Below are positions 9,663 to 18,873 of a DNA stretch of 50,446 nt, one piece after another. Position numbers and translations under genes: made by a program. This stretch comes from Bacteroides caecigallinarum (GTDB lineage: Bacteria > Bacteroidota > Bacteroidia > Bacteroidales > Bacteroidaceae): contig NZ_JADYTJ010000020.1 in assembly GCF_021531075.1 (NCBI RefSeq), positions 1 to 50,446 of the forward strand. Direction: 5' to 3'. The notes beneath the pieces are model-generated. The model ran no database searches and had not been told where the DNA came from. It worked only from the letters and a program-made list of their open reading frames with translations. Position 1 is the stretch's first letter. Each line of letters begins with the position of its first letter.

Positions 9663-10242
9663 AAATAGGCTGTCTAGGAGTACCTACGTTCGATATCACT
9701 TTCATTTCCTGCAGTTGTCTAAGTGTTCTCAAAGATTTGGACTTTGTAAATCCTGTAACCTTCTCAAAATCCGGTCTACGCATAAAATCTTTTTTCTGGA
9801 AATACTCTTCCACCCTTTCAAGAACATCATCATAACTCAACTTGTCAGAATGTCTGGAACTTTCCACCAAACGTTCGAAAGTTACAACCTTCAATTTCTC
9901 CGAAAATTCTTTTTCCGGAGTGAAACGAATATTCTTCACCTTTATATCTGACGCTGAAACATGTTTCGGATTTACATCGGAAGAACATTTCAAACCGAGA
10001 CTGAAATGCCCCAGTCCATCAAGGTGTACCGAATAGCCATTGCTTAAAGCCTCACACATTTCCTGGCTTAAAGCGGTAAGAACAGCTGCTACATCGGCAG
10101 GTGCAACTGTACATTTCTTGTTAATTGACTCACGAAGATTCTTTGTTGTTATCACATCTTTTGTAATGACCTTGGCATGAAGTTTTGGAACCGATGCTCC
10201 TTCTTTCTCAGGATTCTCATATAAATCAAATTTTATAGCCAT
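9646..10242 (-). CDS. HU-family DNA-binding protein with C-terminal helix-turn-helix-like extension
   Basis: A 198-residue nucleoid-type protein of the Bacteroidetes 'histone-like' group, about twice the size of classical HU. Residues about 1-125 follow the HU fold (ITTKNLRESINKKCTVAPADV, ALSQEMCEALSNGYSVHLDGLG with the strand turn, FSLGLK). Residues about 135-198 (YDDVLERVEEYFQKKDFMRRPDFEKVTGF...LRTLRQLQEMKVISNVG) look like a small winged-helix domain that may bind DNA or partners. The gene stands alone. The long spacer before it contains the four-palindrome array at 10301-10384, a candidate target of this protein or of its regulator; that link is inference. Confidence 0.85.
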   Translation of the reverse strand: MAIKFDLYENPEKEGASVPKLHAKVITKDVITTKNLRESINKKCTVAPADVAAVLTALSQEMCEALSNGYSVHLDGLGHFSLGLKCSSDVNPKHVSASDIKVKNIRFTPEKEFSEKLKVVTFERLVESSRHSDKLSYDDVLERVEEYFQKKDFMRRPDFEKVTGFTKSKSLRTLRQLQEMKVISNVGTPRQPIYVKYS

Positions 10243-10300
10243 AATAATATTTTTAAAGTTTATACATAAAAACTGGCATAAATAACTGATATAAATTAGC

Positions 10301-10384
10301 GTTACACGTTCGTGTGACGACAGTTACACGAACGTGTGACTATAGTAACACCCGGGTGTAACGATAGTGACACAAACGTGTAAC
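10301..10384. repeat. Array of four 18-bp palindromes with 22-bp period
   Basis: Units at 10301-10318, 10323-10340, 10345-10362 and 10367-10384 each follow GTNACAC-N4-GTGTNAC: GTTACACGTTCGTGTGAC, GTTACACGAACGTGTGAC, GTAACACCCGGGTGTAAC, GTGACACAAACGTGTAAC. The 4-nt spacers are GACA, TATA and GATA, so the period is exactly 22 bp (two helical turns). Arms are conserved while the centre varies, as expected for a cooperative dimeric DNA-binding site. It sits between the divergent HU-like gene and gdhA. The rest of the 379-bp gap is AT-rich and holds the gdhA promoter. Confidence 0.9.
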
Positions 10385-10545
10385 GGTAAAAATACTTCAT
10401 TTTTTCAATATTACAATTTTACAAGCCGGATAATTTGTCTTAAAAATCCACAAAACCATTCAAGCAGAAAAAATTCACCAACTATCTCACGAAATTCGCC
10501 TTCTTACTTTTTATCACTTTTATACACAAAATATCATCTAAAAAT

Positions 10546-10575
10546 TTTGCATATACATAGAATTTCATATCTTTG
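10546..10575 (+). promoter_or_regulatory. Promoter of gdhA
   Basis: TTTG (10546-10549), an 18-bp spacer and TATCTTTG (10568-10575) match the Bacteroidetes promoter; the start codon is 46 bp further on. Confidence 0.75.
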
Positions 10576-10621
10576 CAGATAAGAAAACATTTCATTTTGT
10601 CAGACCTTAATATTTTGAATT

Positions 10622-11959
10622 ATGAATATCAATCAAATCATGGCTTCACTGGAAGCTAAGCATCCCGGTGAATTGGAGTACCTGCAAGCTGTAAAAGAAG
10701 TATTGCTATCTATTGAAGATATATATAATCAGCATCCTGAATTCGAAAAAGTTTCATTGATAGAACGTCTGGTGGAACCGGACAGAATAATAACATTCCG
10801 AGTACCTTGGGTTGACGACAAGGGTAAGGTGCAGGTAAATATAGGTTACAGAGTACAGTTTAACAATGCGATAGGCCCTTACAAAGGCGGTATACGTTTC
10901 CACGCATCAGTAAACCTTTCAATCCTTAAGTTCCTGGGATTTGAACAGACATTCAAGAATGCTCTTACCACACTGCCAATGGGTGGCGGCAAAGGTGGTT
11001 CCGACTTTTCTCCACGTGGCAAGAGCGACGCCGAAATAATGCGTTTCTGCCAGGCTTTCATGCTTGAATTATGGCGTCATGTAGGCCCTGACATGGATGT
11101 ACCGGCAGGCGACATAGGTGTAGGCGGAAGAGAAGTGGGCTATATGTTCGGTATGTACAAGAAACTGACTCACGAATTTACAGGTACATTCACAGGCAAG
11201 GGACTGGAGTTCGGAGGTTCGCTAATCCGTCCTGAAGCAACCGGATTCGGAGGACTGTACTTCGTGAAACATATGCTCGACAAGAAAGGCATTGACATAA
11301 AGGGAAAGACAGTTGCCATCTCCGGTTTCGGAAACGTAGCCTGGGGAGCAGCAACTAAAGCTACCCAACTGGGAGCCAAAGTTGTGACAATATCAGGACC
11401 TGACGGTTATATATACGATCCGGACGGAATAAGCGGCGAAAAGATTGACTATATGCTTGAACTGCGTGCTTCGGGCAACGATATAGTGGAACCATATGCC
11501 GAAAAATTCCCTGGCTCTAGATTCGTTCCAGGACGTCGTCCGTGGGAAGTTAAGGTGGATATTGCACTTCCTTGTGCAACACAGAATGAATTAAATGGCG
11601 AAGATGCTGGAAATTTGATAAAAAATTCCGTACTTTGCGTCGGAGAAATTTCGAACATGGGATGTACTCCTGAAGCAATAGATGCTTTCATCGAAAACAA
11701 GATAATGTATGCACCCGGAAAAGCTGTTAATGCAGGCGGTGTAGCAACATCAGGTCTTGAGATGAGCCAGAACGCAATGCATATGAGCTGGAGTGCGGAA
11801 GAAGTGGACGACAAACTCCATCAGATAATGCACAACATTCACGAACAGTGCGTGAAGTACGGCACTGAAGCGGACGGATACGTAAATTATGTGAAAGGTG
11901 CAAATATTGCAGGGTTCATGAAAGTGGCTCATGCAATGATGGCACAAGGAATAGTTTAA
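10622..11959 (+). CDS. gdhA: NADP-type glutamate dehydrogenase
   Basis: Interconverts 2-oxoglutarate plus ammonia and glutamate, the main ammonia-assimilation step in Bacteroides-like anaerobes. The 445 residues match the hexameric bacterial enzyme. Seen: PMGGGKGGSDFSPRG with the substrate-binding Lys124, PAGDIGVGGREVGYMFG, the Rossmann motif SGFGNVAWGAA, and the C-terminal SNMGCTPEAID region. It is monocistronic, with a promoter at 10546-10575 and a terminator at 12022-12057. Cofactor assignment to NADP rests on overall likeness to the 445-450-residue small-subunit class. Confidence 0.96.
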   Translation: MNINQIMASLEAKHPGELEYLQAVKEVLLSIEDIYNQHPEFEKVSLIERLVEPDRIITFRVPWVDDKGKVQVNIGYRVQFNNAIGPYKGGIRFHASVNLSILKFLGFEQTFKNALTTLPMGGGKGGSDFSPRGKSDAEIMRFCQAFMLELWRHVGPDMDVPAGDIGVGGREVGYMFGMYKKLTHEFTGTFTGKGLEFGGSLIRPEATGFGGLYFVKHMLDKKGIDIKGKTVAISGFGNVAWGAATKATQLGAKVVTISGPDGYIYDPDGISGEKIDYMLELRASGNDIVEPYAEKFPGSRFVPGRRPWEVKVDIALPCATQNELNGEDAGNLIKNSVLCVGEISNMGCTPEAIDAFIENKIMYAPGKAVNAGGVATSGLEMSQNAMHMSWSAEEVDDKLHQIMHNIHEQCVKYGTEADGYVNYVKGANIAGFMKVAHAMMAQGIV

Positions 11960-12021
11960 AATTAAATCGTTTGATTTAAGATATCTCGTTTAGTTGTATT
12001 TGTATTTTGTATTGTAGCTTG

Positions 12022-12057
12022 CGCTGCCCGCCTGTGAAGGTATGGCAGCGTTTTTTT
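12022..12057 (+). terminator. Terminator of gdhA
   Basis: CGCTGCC (12022-12028) pairs with GGCAGCG (12044-12050), followed by TTTTTTT. Confidence 0.9.
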
Positions 12058-12129
12058 ATATCTATATCAATATTTTAGGCAACCGGTAAGAAATTTTCAG
12101 AATATGTTATATAAAAAACAAAAAATAAT

Positions 12130-12137
12130 TATTTTTG
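12130..12137 (+). promoter_or_regulatory. -7 box of the fimbrillin-like gene
   Basis: TATTTTTG is an exact TAnnTTTG match, giving an approximately 80-nt leader. The leader includes a small TTACGT...ACGTAA inverted repeat (12159-12180). No clear -33 element is visible. Confidence 0.5.
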
Positions 12138-12224
12138 CAAACGAACATAAAAAAAATCTTACGTCATAAAACCTACGTAAACGCATTTCAAATGGAAACA
12201 CATATAATATAAAATAATATTGGA

Positions 12225-13928
12225 ATGAAAACAAGATTTTTACTTATCATCAGCACCATTTTATCAGTAGCTGCATGTACAAAAGAGAATTTAACGGAAA
12301 ACACAACCGGGGATACAACAAATGTAGTTATAACCGGCAACTCCATGAACGGTTTTTATAATGATAAATCAAAAGCTTACACCATAAGCAATATTCCTGA
12401 AGAAGAATCAATACTGTTCTATAGCACAGGAGGCATTAAGGCGGATGGAGATATACTGAAATACAACGAAGGAGTATGGACAGGATTAAAAGATAACAAG
12501 TGGCATATGGACGAAGGTGAAGCACATATAATGGCCTATTACCCGGTAATAAACAACGACAATCTATACGACACTAACGGAGAGTTGAAAGACTTGGTAT
12601 ACTGCAAGACTACTGCTCAACCCGGGAAAAGCATTAACCTGACATTCAGCCATATCTTCTCAAAAATAGTTTTCAATATAGAAAAAGGATTGAACGATAC
12701 CATAAAAAAAATAAATGTAAATATCCCTCTGAAAATTGAGAATTTCGATCTGTACACCGGCGAATATTCATTCTACGAAAATCAAAACGAAAACATATCT
12801 TTTGAAAAAAATGAAAAAGGTGTATACGAGTTCTTTGTTCCGGCATCGGACAATATGACTGTCTCATTCGAAATAGTATGTCCTAACATAAGCCAGACAA
12901 GCACAATCGGGAATAAAATATACAATGCAGGATATGAATATGTATGCAACATAAGCAAACGCAGCAGTAAGGGTATATACACGAAAGAGGATTTCATTGC
13001 ATTTACTCACCTGATAAACGGCGAAACAGAATACAACGGAATAAAATTAGAGGATTTATATGTCCTGGAAAATGGCGTAAGGGTTTTCAACCTCTATAAG
13101 GATCTGAATTTCACTGATGGAGAATCTGCTTTGATAAGGAGAATTGCAGATAGAGGAAAAGAATTTAACGATGTTTTTGATGGAAATAATCATTCGATCA
13201 ATAATCTTACGCTGCCGCTTAATAACAGAGATACATATATAGGACTATTCGATAAAACAACTGTAAATTCCTGCATAAAGAATCTTACTTTAGTAAACTG
13301 CAGGATAATTGACAACAATTATGAATATTGTGCACTTTTGACCGGTTCAAACAAAGGAATAATAGAAAACTGCCATATAATAGGCGGAAGTATAACAAAC
13401 ACAAAAAATGTTAGATTTGCAGGTTTTACATATTATAATGCCGGATATCTGGTTAACTGCAGCATATCAGGGTTCAATATAGGAAATACCTATGGTACTT
13501 TGGGGTGCCTGACACATCAGAATGATAAAGACATAATTAACTGCAGAATTACTAATGATTTAAATAGACATCCCGAAGGAGCGACCAGTTCAGTTACTAC
13601 AATAACAAACAATGGCAATATATATAATGTGTTTGTAGAGAAGTATATATCATCTTTGTGGGGAGTTTGTAATGTAAACAAAAGAACAGGTCAATTCTAC
13701 AACTGCATTATCCCAAACTACTATTCATCACAATATATTAAAGATAATAACAATCCAAACGCATCTCCTTCCACGGGAATATATTTTTATGAATATACAG
13801 CAGAAGAATATCAGACCATAGCAGACAAACTGAATAACTGGATAGACAATGAAGGAAAGAATAATTATCCACAATTCACATTCAGAAGATGGAAAACTGA
13901 CGATTCGCAAAAAGTAATATTTGAATAA
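12225..13928 (+). CDS. Fimbrillin-like surface lipoprotein with beta-helix-like C-terminal half
   Basis: A 567-residue lipoprotein: the signal ends at SVAACTKEN (Cys19). Residues about 30-250 resemble the Bacteroidetes fimbrillin/Mfa-type fold (GEAHIMAYYPV, TAQPGKSINLTFSHIFSKIVFNI, GYEYVCNIS). From about residue 285 it has parallel beta-helix repeats of the GLUG kind (FDGNNHSINNLTLPL, YIGLFDKT, IKNLTLVNCRI, GIIENCHIIGG, GYLVNCSISG). The end, LNNWIDNEGKNNYPQFTFRRW, is typical of such Bacteroides surface proteins. It may be a pilus tip/adhesin or a surface glycan-binding protein; no fimbrial operon genes surround it, so the role is uncertain. It has its own promoter box at 12130-12137. Confidence 0.75.
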   Translation: MKTRFLLIISTILSVAACTKENLTENTTGDTTNVVITGNSMNGFYNDKSKAYTISNIPEEESILFYSTGGIKADGDILKYNEGVWTGLKDNKWHMDEGEAHIMAYYPVINNDNLYDTNGELKDLVYCKTTAQPGKSINLTFSHIFSKIVFNIEKGLNDTIKKINVNIPLKIENFDLYTGEYSFYENQNENISFEKNEKGVYEFFVPASDNMTVSFEIVCPNISQTSTIGNKIYNAGYEYVCNISKRSSKGIYTKEDFIAFTHLINGETEYNGIKLEDLYVLENGVRVFNLYKDLNFTDGESALIRRIADRGKEFNDVFDGNNHSINNLTLPLNNRDTYIGLFDKTTVNSCIKNLTLVNCRIIDNNYEYCALLTGSNKGIIENCHIIGGSITNTKNVRFAGFTYYNAGYLVNCSISGFNIGNTYGTLGCLTHQNDKDIINCRITNDLNRHPEGATSSVTTITNNGNIYNVFVEKYISSLWGVCNVNKRTGQFYNCIIPNYYSSQYIKDNNNPNASPSTGIYFYEYTAEEYQTIADKLNNWIDNEGKNNYPQFTFRRWKTDDSQKVIFE

Positions 13929-13983
13929 AAGACTTATTATGTTTTTTTAGAGACAAAAATCTTACATCTTGACATAATTATTG

Positions 13984-13991
13984 TACTTTTG
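13984..13991 (+). promoter_or_regulatory. -7 box upstream of the coiled-coil membrane protein
   Basis: TACTTTTG matches TAnnTTTG and lies 25 bp before the ATG at 14017. This argues against an earlier TTG start at 13981 that would overlap it. Confidence 0.55.
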
Positions 13992-14016
13992 CGACATAAT
14001 AAAAACAAGTACAAAA

Positions 14017-14889
14017 ATGAATAAGAATAAATCTCTGATAATTATAATAGTAGTCCTGGCCATAATCATAGCAGGAGTATCGTTCTTTGCCTTCCATCAG
14101 ATGCAGCAGAACAAGGAAATGTCCGAACTGTTTGCCATAGAAAAAATGGAAATGGAAAATGAGTACAGCACATTTGCCACACAGTATGACGAACTGCAGA
14201 TTCAGATAAACAACGACTCGCTAAGAGAAAAACTTGAAAGCGAAAAGCTGAAGACACAAAGACTGCTTGAAGAACTGCGTCAGGTCAAGACCAGCAACGC
14301 AGCGGAAATCATGAGACTGAAAAAGGAACTGAAAACCGTAAGGGCAGTGCTGAGAAGTTATGTGATACAGATTGACTCGCTGAATAAAATCAATGCAGCA
14401 TTGCAGGAAGAAAACAAAGCTGTAAAAAGCAAGTATACTGCTGCAACAAGAGAAATCTCAAATCTTTCGAAAGAAAAGGAATCACTCAACAAACAAGTCA
14501 CTCTGGCATCGCAACTTGACGCCACAAACATTGTGACAGAACCGCTGAACAAGCGTAACCGCGAAGCTAAAAGAGCAAAGGACGTGAAGAAACTTGCTAT
14601 TTCGTTTACAATAGTAAAGAACATAACTGCCAAGACTGGAAACAAAACCGTGTACGTAAGAATAGCAAAACCGGATAATGAAGTTCTTACAAAAAGCGAA
14701 TCAAACAGATTTGCATACGAAGACAGGGAGATTTCTTATTCTATAAAGAAAATGATAGAATATACGGGAGAAGAACAGACTGTAACTGTATATTGGGATG
14801 TGGAAGAATTCATGCCATCAGGAACGTATAGAGTTTATGTCTTTGCCGATGGCAATATGATAGGACAAAATTCGTTTACACTGAAATAA
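14017..14889 (+). CDS. Membrane-anchored coiled-coil protein of unknown function
   Basis: A 290-residue protein from the ATG at 14017, chosen because an alternative TTG start at 13981 overlaps the promoter box. Residues about 6-26 (LIIIIVVLAIIIAGVSFFAF) are a single membrane anchor. Residues about 35-170 are a long Glu/Lys/Leu-rich coiled coil. Residues about 190-290 form a beta-rich globular domain (ISFTIVKNITAKTGNKTVY, VTVYWDVEEFMPSGTYRVYV), probably periplasmic. I do not recognise a named family; similar hypothetical proteins occur in Bacteroides. The S41 peptidase follows after 30 bp, so the two may work together in the envelope. Confidence 0.8.
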   Translation: MNKNKSLIIIIVVLAIIIAGVSFFAFHQMQQNKEMSELFAIEKMEMENEYSTFATQYDELQIQINNDSLREKLESEKLKTQRLLEELRQVKTSNAAEIMRLKKELKTVRAVLRSYVIQIDSLNKINAALQEENKAVKSKYTAATREISNLSKEKESLNKQVTLASQLDATNIVTEPLNKRNREAKRAKDVKKLAISFTIVKNITAKTGNKTVYVRIAKPDNEVLTKSESNRFAYEDREISYSIKKMIEYTGEEQTVTVYWDVEEFMPSGTYRVYVFADGNMIGQNSFTLK

Positions 14890-14919
14890 AAGAAACAGTA
14901 TAACCACATGCACAGCAAC

Positions 14920-16272
14920 ATGAAAAAATTATTATATGGAATAATGGGCGGACTAGCAACAGCCGCCCTTGTTTCTTCATGTGGAGAAGACCGCTCCGGA
15001 GAATACTATGCGCTTATAACCACACAGACATGGATGTACGAAACCATGCAGAAGGAATATCTGTACTATCAGGACATACCGGACAAGAAATCATTGAACT
15101 TTTTCAAAAAGCCAAGTGATTTCCTATCGTCAATGGTTTCATCGAAAGACAAAAAGTCCGGTTCCACTTTTTCACATATAGATTCTGTTTATGTAAACAC
15201 CAGAAGTACATCGCAAACTCCTACCTTCGGTTTCGAGGGAACAATGGTTAGAGCAAATAACGGTTCGTATGGAATAAGGGTATTGTATACGCAGGAAAAC
15301 TCGCCTGCCAAAGAAGCAGGACTGGAAAGAGGCTCCATAATTATTGCAGCAAACAATAAAAAAATAAACAGTTCAGACCTGTTCTACATCACGGCTCCAC
15401 AAGAGGCTTACCTGTTCACATTGGGAAAACTTAACGACAAGGGATTCGACACACTGCAAACGGTGCAGATGCCTGCTCCAAGAATAGTGGAAAACAATAA
15501 TCTGTATAAAAAGGATATTTTGGAAGTAGGCGGAAAGAAAGTGGCATACGTGATGTATAATGAATTCGGAAACGATGACACACAGAAACTGAACGACCTG
15601 TTCTACCAACTTTCGCAAGAGGGAGTGAACGATATAGTTCTGGATTTGAGATACAATCCGGGAGGATATGTCACTACCGCACAGCTGATTTCAACAAACC
15701 TTGCACCACAGGAAGCAATAGGAAACACTTTCCTGAAAATGACACATAATGATATCATCAACAGGACTGACGTTCTGAACTTCGAGGAATCCATGCTGGC
15801 AAATGTTACACCTATAAACTATGAGAACCTTTACATAATAACATCTGCCAACACTGCTTCGGCATCGGAAGTCGTGATAAACTGCCTGAAACCATATATG
15901 CCGGAAAGACTGATACAGGTAGGTACTGCAACGTTTGGGAAAAACGTAGCACAACAACTATTTACCGATGAAGTACAGGCTCCTATGCTTGAATTCTGGC
16001 TGACCAACAGTCTGCTAAGCAACGCCGAAGACTTCAGCGACTATTATACAGGCGGACTGAAACCTGATTTCGAAATTGCAGAAAACTTTAAGGGAGAACT
16101 GGGAGAACTGGGTACAGAGCAGGATTCTCTTATGATTCCTATTCTAAAGCACATAGAAACAGGAAGTTTCCCTACTACAGAAACTACTGAACCTGAATCA
16201 AGAAGCATCGACAGGAAACAACATCTTAATAATTCAATAAACCTTAAACCAAAATTGGCCATAATAGAATAA
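14920..16272 (+). CDS. S41 family (C-terminal processing type) peptidase lipoprotein
   Basis: A periplasmic serine protease of the tail-specific protease group. From ATG 14920 the protein is 450 residues and opens MKKLLYGIMGG with a lipobox at ALVSSC; an ATG at 14908 would add four residues. A PDZ-like region is visible (GIRVLYTQENSPAKEAGLERG), then the S41 core: DIVLDLRYNPGGYV, SANTASASEVV and GTATFGKNVAQQ. By alignment with Prc/CtpA the catalytic Ser is about 314 and the Lys 341. The C-terminal 40 residues are low-complexity. It follows the coiled-coil protein by 30 bp. The next gene has its own promoter at 16301-16331. Confidence 0.85.
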   Translation: MKKLLYGIMGGLATAALVSSCGEDRSGEYYALITTQTWMYETMQKEYLYYQDIPDKKSLNFFKKPSDFLSSMVSSKDKKSGSTFSHIDSVYVNTRSTSQTPTFGFEGTMVRANNGSYGIRVLYTQENSPAKEAGLERGSIIIAANNKKINSSDLFYITAPQEAYLFTLGKLNDKGFDTLQTVQMPAPRIVENNNLYKKDILEVGGKKVAYVMYNEFGNDDTQKLNDLFYQLSQEGVNDIVLDLRYNPGGYVTTAQLISTNLAPQEAIGNTFLKMTHNDIINRTDVLNFEESMLANVTPINYENLYIITSANTASASEVVINCLKPYMPERLIQVGTATFGKNVAQQLFTDEVQAPMLEFWLTNSLLSNAEDFSDYYTGGLKPDFEIAENFKGELGELGTEQDSLMIPILKHIETGSFPTTETTEPESRSIDRKQHLNNSINLKPKLAIIE

Positions 16273-16300
16273 AAAACTGTAAATCTTTTCAACAATATAC

Positions 16301-16331
16301 TTTGTTTTTTTGTTATTAAGACATATATTTG
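16301..16331 (+). promoter_or_regulatory. Promoter of the TolC-HlyD-ABC2 operon
   Basis: TTTG (16301-16304), a 19-bp spacer and TATATTTG (16324-16331) match the Bacteroidetes promoter, 43 bp before the TolC start. Confidence 0.78.
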
Positions 16332-16374
16332 CAATGTTGCATAAACAACCAAACAATAAAACATTTCATTTGGT

Positions 16375-17868
16375 ATGAAAAGACTTTTAAGTTTAATCCT
16401 ATTGGCCGGAATAACGATCAACGGTTTCAGCCAACGCATCCTGTCACTGGACAGTTGCAGAAACCTTGCTATCCAAAACAACAAGGAACTGCGTATAGCA
16501 CAGGAGAAAATAAATGCTGCTCATTATAACAGAAAAGCTGCATTTACAAATTATTTGCCTAAATTCGACATTATGGCAACCTACATGCGTACGCAAAAGG
16601 AAATTTCATTGCTCAGCGACGAGCAGAAAAATTCAATCAGTAACATAGGTACAGCAACAGGAGCACAGTTGCAACAACAATTTCAGCAAATTGCTGCATC
16701 CAATCCTGCATTAGTACAAGCCATTATGAATGATCCTAAACTTGCACAAATTGCAGGTATATTCCCAGATATAATTCAAGGAATAGGACAAGGTCTTAAC
16801 GGAGTGGGCCAAGGACTTGTAGATGCTTTCCGTACAGATACGAGAAACATGTTTGCAGGTGCCGCTACCCTAACCCAGCCATTATTCATGGGTGGAAAAA
16901 TAATCGCTTACAACAAGATAACTAAATATGCCGAACAGCTTGCACAGATGCAGCATGCCACAGGAATGGAAGACCTTATCCTGAATACGGACAAGGCTTA
17001 TTGGCAGGTGGTTTCTTTGGTAAACAAGAAAAAGCTGGCTGAAAGTTATCTGAAACTGCTGGAAACTCTCGACTCGGACATAGACAAGATGGTGGCCGAA
17101 GGTGTGGCAACAAAAGCAGACGGCCTCAGCGTGAAAGTGAAAAAAAACGAAGCTGAAGTAACATTGCTAAAGGTGGAAAACGGATTGAGTCTGTCGAAAA
17201 TGGTACTGTGCCAGATATGCGGTCTGCCACTAGACACTGATATATCGCTGGCAGACGAGAATATGGAAAACCTTGCATTACCTAATTTATACACAGAAAG
17301 TAATGTTAACACTGCACTGGAAAACAGACATGAACTTAAGAGTCTTGAACTGGCTTCGCAAATTTACAGACAGAAAGTAAATGTGGTACGCTCGGAGTTT
17401 CTTCCGTCGCTGGCACTTACAGCAAACTATGCGGTAACAAATCCGGCACTTGTGAACGGATTTGAAAACAAGTTCAGAGGTTTCTGGGCTGCCGGAGTGG
17501 TACTTAAAATCCCGGTATTCCACTGGGGAGAAGGTATCTACAAGGTAAGGGCCGCCAAAGCAGAGGCTAACATAGCAAGATACCAGCTGGAAGATGTAAA
17601 GGAAAAAGTGGAACTTCAGGTTACACAAAGTTCATACAAAGTGAACGAAGCAACCAAACAGCTTCACATGGCAGAACAGAACATGGATAAGGCTGAAGAA
17701 AATCTCCGTTTTGCCACTCTTGGTTTCAAGGAAGGCGTGATACCTACAAGCAATGTACTCGAGGCACAGACTGCATGGCTTTCTGCACAATCGGGCAAAA
17801 TAGATGCTCAGATAGACATGAAAATGAGCGAACTGTATTTACAAAAATCAATGGGAACATTAAAATAA
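16375..17868 (+). CDS. TolC family outer-membrane efflux protein
   Basis: Outer-membrane channel of a tripartite exporter; 497 residues, usual for the family. A signal peptide (MKRLLSLILLAGITINGFSQ) is followed by two repeats of long helices with the usual motifs: LSLDSCRNLAIQNNKELRIAQEKI and, in the second half, ALENRHELKSLELASQIYRQKVNVVRSEFLPSLAL. An insertion rich in Gln/Ala/Gly (about residues 90-150) is longer than in most TolC relatives. It is first in a four-gene operon with the HlyD protein 9 bp downstream. The operon's own promoter is at 16301-16331. Confidence 0.92.
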   Translation: MKRLLSLILLAGITINGFSQRILSLDSCRNLAIQNNKELRIAQEKINAAHYNRKAAFTNYLPKFDIMATYMRTQKEISLLSDEQKNSISNIGTATGAQLQQQFQQIAASNPALVQAIMNDPKLAQIAGIFPDIIQGIGQGLNGVGQGLVDAFRTDTRNMFAGAATLTQPLFMGGKIIAYNKITKYAEQLAQMQHATGMEDLILNTDKAYWQVVSLVNKKKLAESYLKLLETLDSDIDKMVAEGVATKADGLSVKVKKNEAEVTLLKVENGLSLSKMVLCQICGLPLDTDISLADENMENLALPNLYTESNVNTALENRHELKSLELASQIYRQKVNVVRSEFLPSLALTANYAVTNPALVNGFENKFRGFWAAGVVLKIPVFHWGEGIYKVRAAKAEANIARYQLEDVKEKVELQVTQSSYKVNEATKQLHMAEQNMDKAEENLRFATLGFKEGVIPTSNVLEAQTAWLSAQSGKIDAQIDMKMSELYLQKSMGTLK

Positions 17869-17877
17869 TAAAAAGAT

Positions 17878-18864
17878 ATGGCTGATAAATCACAACACAG
17901 CAACGTTTTGCTGGCTTTTTTTACATTGGTGGCTGCTATTGTCATCGTTAGCATTATTGGATTCTTCACTCTGGGTAAAGGACCTGAAATAATCCAGGGA
18001 CAGGCTGAGGCTACTGAATACAGGGTTTCGAGCAAGGTTCCGGGACGTATACTGAAATATTTCGTAACCGAAGGCGATCAGGTTAAGGCCGGAGATACGC
18101 TTGCCATACTCGAAGCACCTGATGTGATGGCAAAACTGATGCAGGCTCAGGCTGCCGAACAGGCTGCGCTTGCCATGAACCAGAAAGCAAACAAAGGTAC
18201 TCGTGCAGAGCAACTTCAGGCAGCATTCGAAATGTGGCAAAAGGCTAAGGCCGGACTGGAAATAGCAGAAAAATCATATACCAGAGTAAACAACCTGTAC
18301 GAACAGGGTGTGATATCAGAACAAAAAAGAGATGAAGCAAAAGCTCAGTACGAAGCAATGAAGGCTACAGAAAAGGCAGCCAATGCACAATACACAATGG
18401 CAAAAAACGGTGCTCAGGCTGAAGATAAGGTGATGGCTGCTGCACAGGTGGAACGTGCAAAGGGGGCTGTGGCTGAAGTTTCGTCCTACATAAACGAAAC
18501 GTATCTGGTAGCATCTGCCGACGGCGAAGTGACAGAGATTTTCCCTAAAGTGGGCGAACTGGTGGGCACTGGAGCCCCGATAATGAATGTGGCACAAATG
18601 GACGATATGTGGGTTACATTCAACGTAAGAGAGGACTTGCTTAAAGACTTCACTGTAGGTGGAGAAATAAAGGCGTATATTCCTGCTCTTGAAAAGGATG
18701 CCGTTCTGAAGGTTTACTACATGAAAGACCTGGGCAGTTATGCTGCATGGAAAGCTACAAAGACTACAGGACAGTTTGACCTGAAGACTTTTGAAGTAAG
18801 AGCTAAAGCTGTGGATACTGTAGAAAATCTGCGTCCGGGAATGTCTGCCATAATTGAAAAATAA
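17878..18864 (+). CDS. HlyD family membrane-fusion (periplasmic adaptor) protein
   Basis: Links an inner-membrane transporter to the TolC channel. The 328-residue protein has an N-terminal membrane anchor (about residues 9-30), a split lipoyl domain (VSSKVPGRILKYFVTEGDQVKAGD and ASADGEVTEIFPKVGELVG), an Ala/Lys/Gln-rich coiled-coil hairpin (about 85-205) and a barrel domain ending in NLRPGMSAIIEK. It resembles the YbhG/YhiI type of adaptor. It lies 9 bp after tolC and 9 bp before the first permease. Confidence 0.92.
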   Translation: MADKSQHSNVLLAFFTLVAAIVIVSIIGFFTLGKGPEIIQGQAEATEYRVSSKVPGRILKYFVTEGDQVKAGDTLAILEAPDVMAKLMQAQAAEQAALAMNQKANKGTRAEQLQAAFEMWQKAKAGLEIAEKSYTRVNNLYEQGVISEQKRDEAKAQYEAMKATEKAANAQYTMAKNGAQAEDKVMAAAQVERAKGAVAEVSSYINETYLVASADGEVTEIFPKVGELVGTGAPIMNVAQMDDMWVTFNVREDLLKDFTVGGEIKAYIPALEKDAVLKVYYMKDLGSYAAWKATKTTGQFDLKTFEVRAKAVDTVENLRPGMSAIIEK

Positions 18865-18873
18865 CAAAGGAAT

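Noticed and set aside
9640-9951. Plus-strand open frame of 103 codons
   Set aside because: It lies wholly antisense to the HU-like gene and has no protein-like composition.
10301-10384. Possible CRISPR array
   Set aside because: Units are 18-bp palindromes with 4-bp spacers, far too short for CRISPR spacers, and no cas genes are present.
13981-14016. TTG start of the coiled-coil membrane protein
   Set aside because: The TTG overlaps the TACTTTTG promoter box, so the transcript would not include it.
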